Shown piece by piece: positions 41,691 through 45,187 of a DNA stretch of 45,187 nucleotides; the stretch's first letter is position 1, and each line of letters starts with the position of its first letter. The position numbers were made by a program, and so were the translations under genes. Source of the stretch: Mesostigma viride (lineage: Eukaryota > Streptophyta > Mesostigmatophyceae > Mesostigmatales > Mesostigmataceae); the NCBI GenBank assembly GCA_009746045.1, contig RPFO01001593.1:1-45187 (forward strand), written 5' to 3'. Below the pieces are notes generated by a model. The model did not search any database, had not been told where the DNA came from, and saw only the letters and a program-made list of their open reading frames with translations.

Positions 41691-42875
41691 ATGAGTGAGG
41701 GAGCTATTGACCAACAAGCGCGCCTTATGGGCTTTGCGCGGCGCGGCGCTGGGATGGATGGACGAGATGGACGCGATGGACGCGGTGGACGCGATGGACG
41801 CGGGGACGGCCAGGCGCTGGGAGACCAGGCTGCGCTGCCAGATGATCAGAGCCAAGGATCGCAGGGCGGTCAGAACGCGCCAGCCGCAGATCAAGCGGCG
41901 CCTAAGCGACCGACCGTGGCTGAGGGGTACGCGGTGCTAGGCCAGTTTCAGTCCATCAAGGACAATTGGCAGCCCCGGGACGCTGAGAGGATGTTAGAGG
42001 ACATGAACTTGTACACGGAGATATACACCGGTGACAAGCTTCGCATCCTGGCGTCTAGTGCCTACATAAGGCAGTCGGCGAGGCGGCTGTTCAAGTTTGT
42101 TCGGGAGCGACACGCGGCGGGGGACACCTGGGCGGCGTTTATGACGCGACTCAGGGTGTTCCTGAGTGACAAGAGGACCATAGATGGGTCCCACCTGAAG
42201 CAAGAATACCTGGACTACAAGCCCATCAAGGGGCAGCTAGTGGTCCACGCCTTTGAAGACTTCGTCAAGCTGAGGGAGGACGCCATGGCCAAGGGCTTCT
42301 TCGTCGCAGATCGGATGGCCATGGGCGACTTTCTCAAGTCGCTGCAGCTGGATCCGGTCACCATGGATAATGTGACCATCCACATGCGACAGGTCCATGG
42401 CTGGGCAGCCATGACGGACCAGTTGTATGAGTGTTTCAGCGGCAAGTACGTGGGTGGTAAGCGCCCTCGTCAGGGGATGAGGAGGCCACTGAACCCGGTT
42501 AAGTCCATGAGGGGATCGGGCCACGGGGGCCCAGCGCCCTCGAGAGGGCCTGAGACCTCTTCAAGGGGTCGAGGAAGGTCCAGGAGGGGGCGTGACAGAA
42601 GGGCTGGACGGGGGACCCCGCCGAAGTCGGGACATCCACAGTCCCAGTTTGACTTCAAGAGGGTGGGTGGTCCTCCCAAGGCTGGGCCCAGCAGTGGGAC
42701 CTCACGGGACATCAGTCAGGTGGAATGTTATTTCTGCCAGGGGAAGGGTCACTTCAGGAATGAGTGTCCCTCGTACCTGAGGCAGGAAGGTCAGAGCAAG
42801 CCAGCTCAGGGTGGCAGCAAGGACAAGGCTGGTCCATCCCAGGATAAGGGCAAGGGCAAGGCTGCTGATCATTGA
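41691..42875 (+). CDS. gag: retrotransposon Gag with CCHC zinc knuckle
   Basis: 394 residues. A charged Asp/Gly/Arg repeat at residues 20-45 is followed by a gag-type helical domain (SIKDNWQPRDAERMLEDMNL, then ARRLFKFVRERH, DTWAAFMTRLRVFLSD, HLKQEYLDYKPIKGQLVVHA). An Arg/Gly/Ser-rich linker leads to one zinc knuckle C346-x2-C349-x4-H354-x4-C359 (CYFCQGKGHFRNEC). A Lys/Gly/Pro tail ends in a UGA at 42873-42875, and the same frame continues as pol without further stop. The structural role is RNA packaging in virus-like particles. Confidence 0.85.
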   Translation: MSEGAIDQQARLMGFARRGAGMDGRDGRDGRGGRDGRGDGQALGDQAALPDDQSQGSQGGQNAPAADQAAPKRPTVAEGYAVLGQFQSIKDNWQPRDAERMLEDMNLYTEIYTGDKLRILASSAYIRQSARRLFKFVRERHAAGDTWAAFMTRLRVFLSDKRTIDGSHLKQEYLDYKPIKGQLVVHAFEDFVKLREDAMAKGFFVADRMAMGDFLKSLQLDPVTMDNVTIHMRQVHGWAAMTDQLYECFSGKYVGGKRPRQGMRRPLNPVKSMRGSGHGGPAPSRGPETSSRGRGRSRRGRDRRAGRGTPPKSGHPQSQFDFKRVGGPPKAGPSSGTSRDISQVECYFCQGKGHFRNECPSYLRQEGQSKPAQGGSKDKAGPSQDKGKGKAADH

Positions 42876-45187
42876 CTTGAGCCTGCACACATCCCTGAAC
42901 CCTGGAGGGTGCCCCCAGGGGTGTGTAATGTAGCTGCTAGTGACGGCAGTGAGGGGCAGCCCCATGCTCTAGTGAAAGAGCCTATTGGACACGATGGGGC
43001 AAGCTTGGTTACCACAGAGAGTATGCCAGCTGTAGCTGCAGTGGTTACTCGCCAACGTGCCCGCCATGGCGGTGCTGAGCCTGAGGTAGGACCTGGTGAT
43101 GTGGACCCAGGTGGATCTCAGAAGCATTCTGACCGTGCAGGACTGGCACAGGATGGTCAGGATGAGGATAGGGCTGGAGACAGTCTGACAGGCACGACCC
43201 TGGTGCCTCCTGTACATAAGGGATCTGTACATACCTTGAGTGCTAATAATGACAATAAAAGGTTTTCTCTCTTGTATGACATTGCCTCAAGGTTGCATAC
43301 CATGTTTGGCCATGCAGCTCAGTCTTTGCAAGTTGCTAGACGGCTGGGAGGAAGTGAGTTGTACTCCATCTGCCAACAGGTTGCTCAAGCTTGCAAGTGC
43401 AGGCTAGTTGCTAGAAAGCCCAAGCAGTCTCATGCCAGGACTCCTATTTTGCAGCCAGGCCATGTGCAGGTAGATATTCAGAGAATCAGGGGTTTGAAGC
43501 TGCTGGTGGCAGTGGACAGATATACCAAGTACAAGACCCTAGAGATCCTGCCTGACATGGAGAAGCCTACATTGATTGCTGCTCTGAAGTTGACAAGGAG
43601 CAGGTACCCTGGGTTGGAGTTGTTGCAGTGTGACATTCAGTTTGAGTGCTGTGAGAACCTGCCAGAGTTTCCAGAGTTGCTGATTACACCCAGGGAGAGC
43701 CACGGCCAGCAAGGGGTGGTGGAGAGAGCCATCCAAGAGATCAAGACTGTGCTGCTGGTGGAGAGGATTCCAAGGACGTCATCTGCCATTGTGACATCTG
43801 CATGGCTACGTTCTGTGGAGGACAGGCTGAACCTGAGGACTCCCATGTTCTTTGGTGACATTGCCATCAATCCTCTTATGCTGCATACCAGGATGCTGCC
43901 AGCTGATGCTGAGCAGGCATGGAAGGAGAAGCTAGAGGCCAAGTTCCTCAAGCTGAGGCAGAAAGACAAGGGCTGGAGTGTCCTAGAACCTAACGTTGGA
44001 CAACAGGTTGTTGTGTGGAAGGAACCAAGCTTTCCAGGGAAACGTGGCAGCTGGCATGATGGGGTGGTGACCCGAGTAGAAGCCGCTGGCCATAAGTGCT
44101 GGGTGGCCATTGATGGCTCCCAAGCAGTGCACCGTCTGTCCTGGTCAAAGATCCGTCCCCGGGGAGGTAATCAAGGAGACCTCTTCCAGGTGCCCGCTGG
44201 TGTACAAGGCGGGGGTGACGTGGAGCTTCCTGATCAGGGTGCTACAGCTGTATCGAGCCCTCAGGGTGACCCTGGCCCGGCCCCTGGGGTACCTTCACAT
44301 ACGGTGGTTGGGCAAGCAGGCGGACAGGCTGCACCTCCGGAACGGCCCGACACCAGGCCTAGGGGTGTGCGTCTATCAGATATTGTACAGGCTTTGCAAA
44401 GAGCCAAGAAGGAGCCTAAGGTGTCCAAGCTTGTCCAGTTGGATGAACCTGAGGTAGCTGCCATGGAGATAGATACCAATGCACAGGTTTCTGTCATGGG
44501 ACCTCAGCATACAGGAGAACTGCTGGTCGGAGAACCAAGTTGCCCCTGGGTGTCTGATTTCAGTGGTAGGACGCATCTAAGGGTGTTGGGAGAGGTTACT
44601 GCCCCTGTCATGGGTGTGGATGTGACCTTCCTTGTCCTAGAGGACTATGATGGCCCTGTGATTTTGGGTCAGAATTTTCTGGGCAATCCTGGGATTTCTA
44701 TCAGAGCTACAGCTCTGAGAAGAGATGGCTGGGGGATGATTCCCCTAGAAAATTTCAGGACAACATTTCCAGTCAGGTGCAGGGCCAAGCCGGTCAAGGG
44801 TGTAAAATGGGATGAAGGGGAGGTGCCCCCAGCGGCCAGTTTGGTGATTCCAGCTGTGTTGCACCCCAGCAGTATTGGCATAACTCACAGGAGCCTTGCT
44901 GCACACTCTCCTTTGACATATGACCAGCTGGTCCAAGAGATGAGCTCGCCTACTTTGTTTGAGGCTTGGAAGCTCGCCTTCTCCAAGGCATTGGAGGAGT
45001 GGTTGCAGTTTGAGTGTGCTGCACCAACAGACAGACGTCCCCCAGCATCAAGGAAGCTTGCTTTGAGATTTGTGCTGAAGAGGAAGGTTGTGGATGAGGT
45101 ATCAGTGCCCCATGTCAGGCCTGTCCTGAATGAGTATCACGGCACGGGGAGTCTGCCAGGAGAGGAGCTATACACGCCAGGGATGCT
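42876..45187 (+). CDS. pol: Pol: integrase then aspartic-protease-like domain, runs off the edge
   Basis: The gag frame stays open from the UGA to the right edge (about 770 codons). After a linker comes an HHCC-like zinc site (H at 43296 and 43311, C at 43371, 43392 and 43398). The DDE core follows: D at 43473 (VQVDIQ), D at 43632 (LQCDIQFE), E at 43722 (SHGQQGVVERAIQEIK), 29 residues between the last two. An SH3-like end lies near 43990-44160 (GQQVVVWKEPSF, then RGSWHDGVVTRVEAAGHKCW). A protease-like domain follows: MEIDTNAQVSVM (D at 44472; DTN in place of DTG), then HLRVLGEVTAPVMGVDVTFL and VILGQNFLG (44664-44681), with D-to-LG spacing as in retropepsins. Beyond 45090, PHVRPVLNEYHG and ELYTPGM resemble the start of a copia-type RT. 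The order INT-PR-RT is unusual. Confidence 0.75.

Noticed and set aside
42873-42875. Reassigned genetic code with UGA as sense
   Set aside because: UGA also ends other frames sensibly (for example the minus-strand relic near 38700 and the coding frame ending at 5442), and long genes do not use it internally.

Overview
The window looks like eukaryotic nuclear DNA in which a block of giant-virus-like genes (about 1-14,450) abuts repeat-rich host DNA (about 14,950-45,187). The left block is GC-rich and tightly packed. Its short genes mostly lie on the minus strand, and their make-up is typical of Nucleocytoviricota: two BRO-N-like proteins, a MYND protein, a RING protein, three F-box-like proteins, a protein with an N-terminal Cys/His knuckle, a small basic YCG...GQVRR-type protein, and tiny membrane or lipid-anchored proteins. 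It also holds a Rieske non-heme iron oxygenase. The right part holds a copia-type reverse transcriptase remnant, LINE copies with TTAA-type tails, a hAT element with target-site duplication, a 70-bp satellite, minisatellites, a 1.37-kb hexanucleotide block and an LTR-type gag-pol. The simplest reading is one end of an endogenous giant viral element in an alga or other protist. The species cannot be told from the sequence.

Layout. 195-2547: minus-strand run with a U-box/IQ-like protein, a predicted myristoylated 52-residue protein, a single-pass membrane protein, a small basic protein and a coiled-coil protein. 2548-3300: divergent intergenic region with a 79-bp and a degenerate 40-bp tandem repeat. 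3302-4233: RING protein with a SUMO-interaction-like tail. 4435-6180: two BRO-N-like genes, the second fused to a PD-(D/E)XK-like nuclease domain. 6306-9291: MYND protein, a small unknown, Rieske oxygenase and a Cys/His-knuckle protein. 9328-13574: three F-box-like genes, a Cys-rich protein and a membrane protein. 13575-14195: intergenic region with GGATAG repeats and a 21-bp inverted repeat. 14196-14450: last recognisable viral gene. 14953-25000: 70-bp satellite blocks interrupted by a hAT element (15725-17053), a copia-type RT-RNase H relic and LINE 3' ends. 25575-26940: block microsatellite. 28862-28964: mariner-type MITE. 29350-33250: tandem duplication and minisatellites. 35259-39875: an ORF1-only LINE, two ORF2 C-terminal LINE copies and a minus-strand gene relic. 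40050-45187: an LTR-type retrotransposon, gag then pol, running off the right edge.

Two cross-cutting points matter for reading the annotation. First, every frameshift I found in otherwise good genes needs one added base, and several sit at homopolymer runs. The broken viral genes may therefore be intact genes with deletion-type sequencing errors, not pseudogenes. Second, the right-hand retrotransposon carries its integrase before an aspartic-protease-like domain, and an in-frame UGA is all that separates gag from pol.

Functionally the viral block is rich in predicted ubiquitin/SUMO-pathway and zinc-binding proteins (RING, U-box-like, F-box-like, MYND). That suggests a cluster for remodelling host protein turnover and transcription. 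No capsid, polymerase or packaging gene is in the window, so the viral lineage cannot be fixed here.
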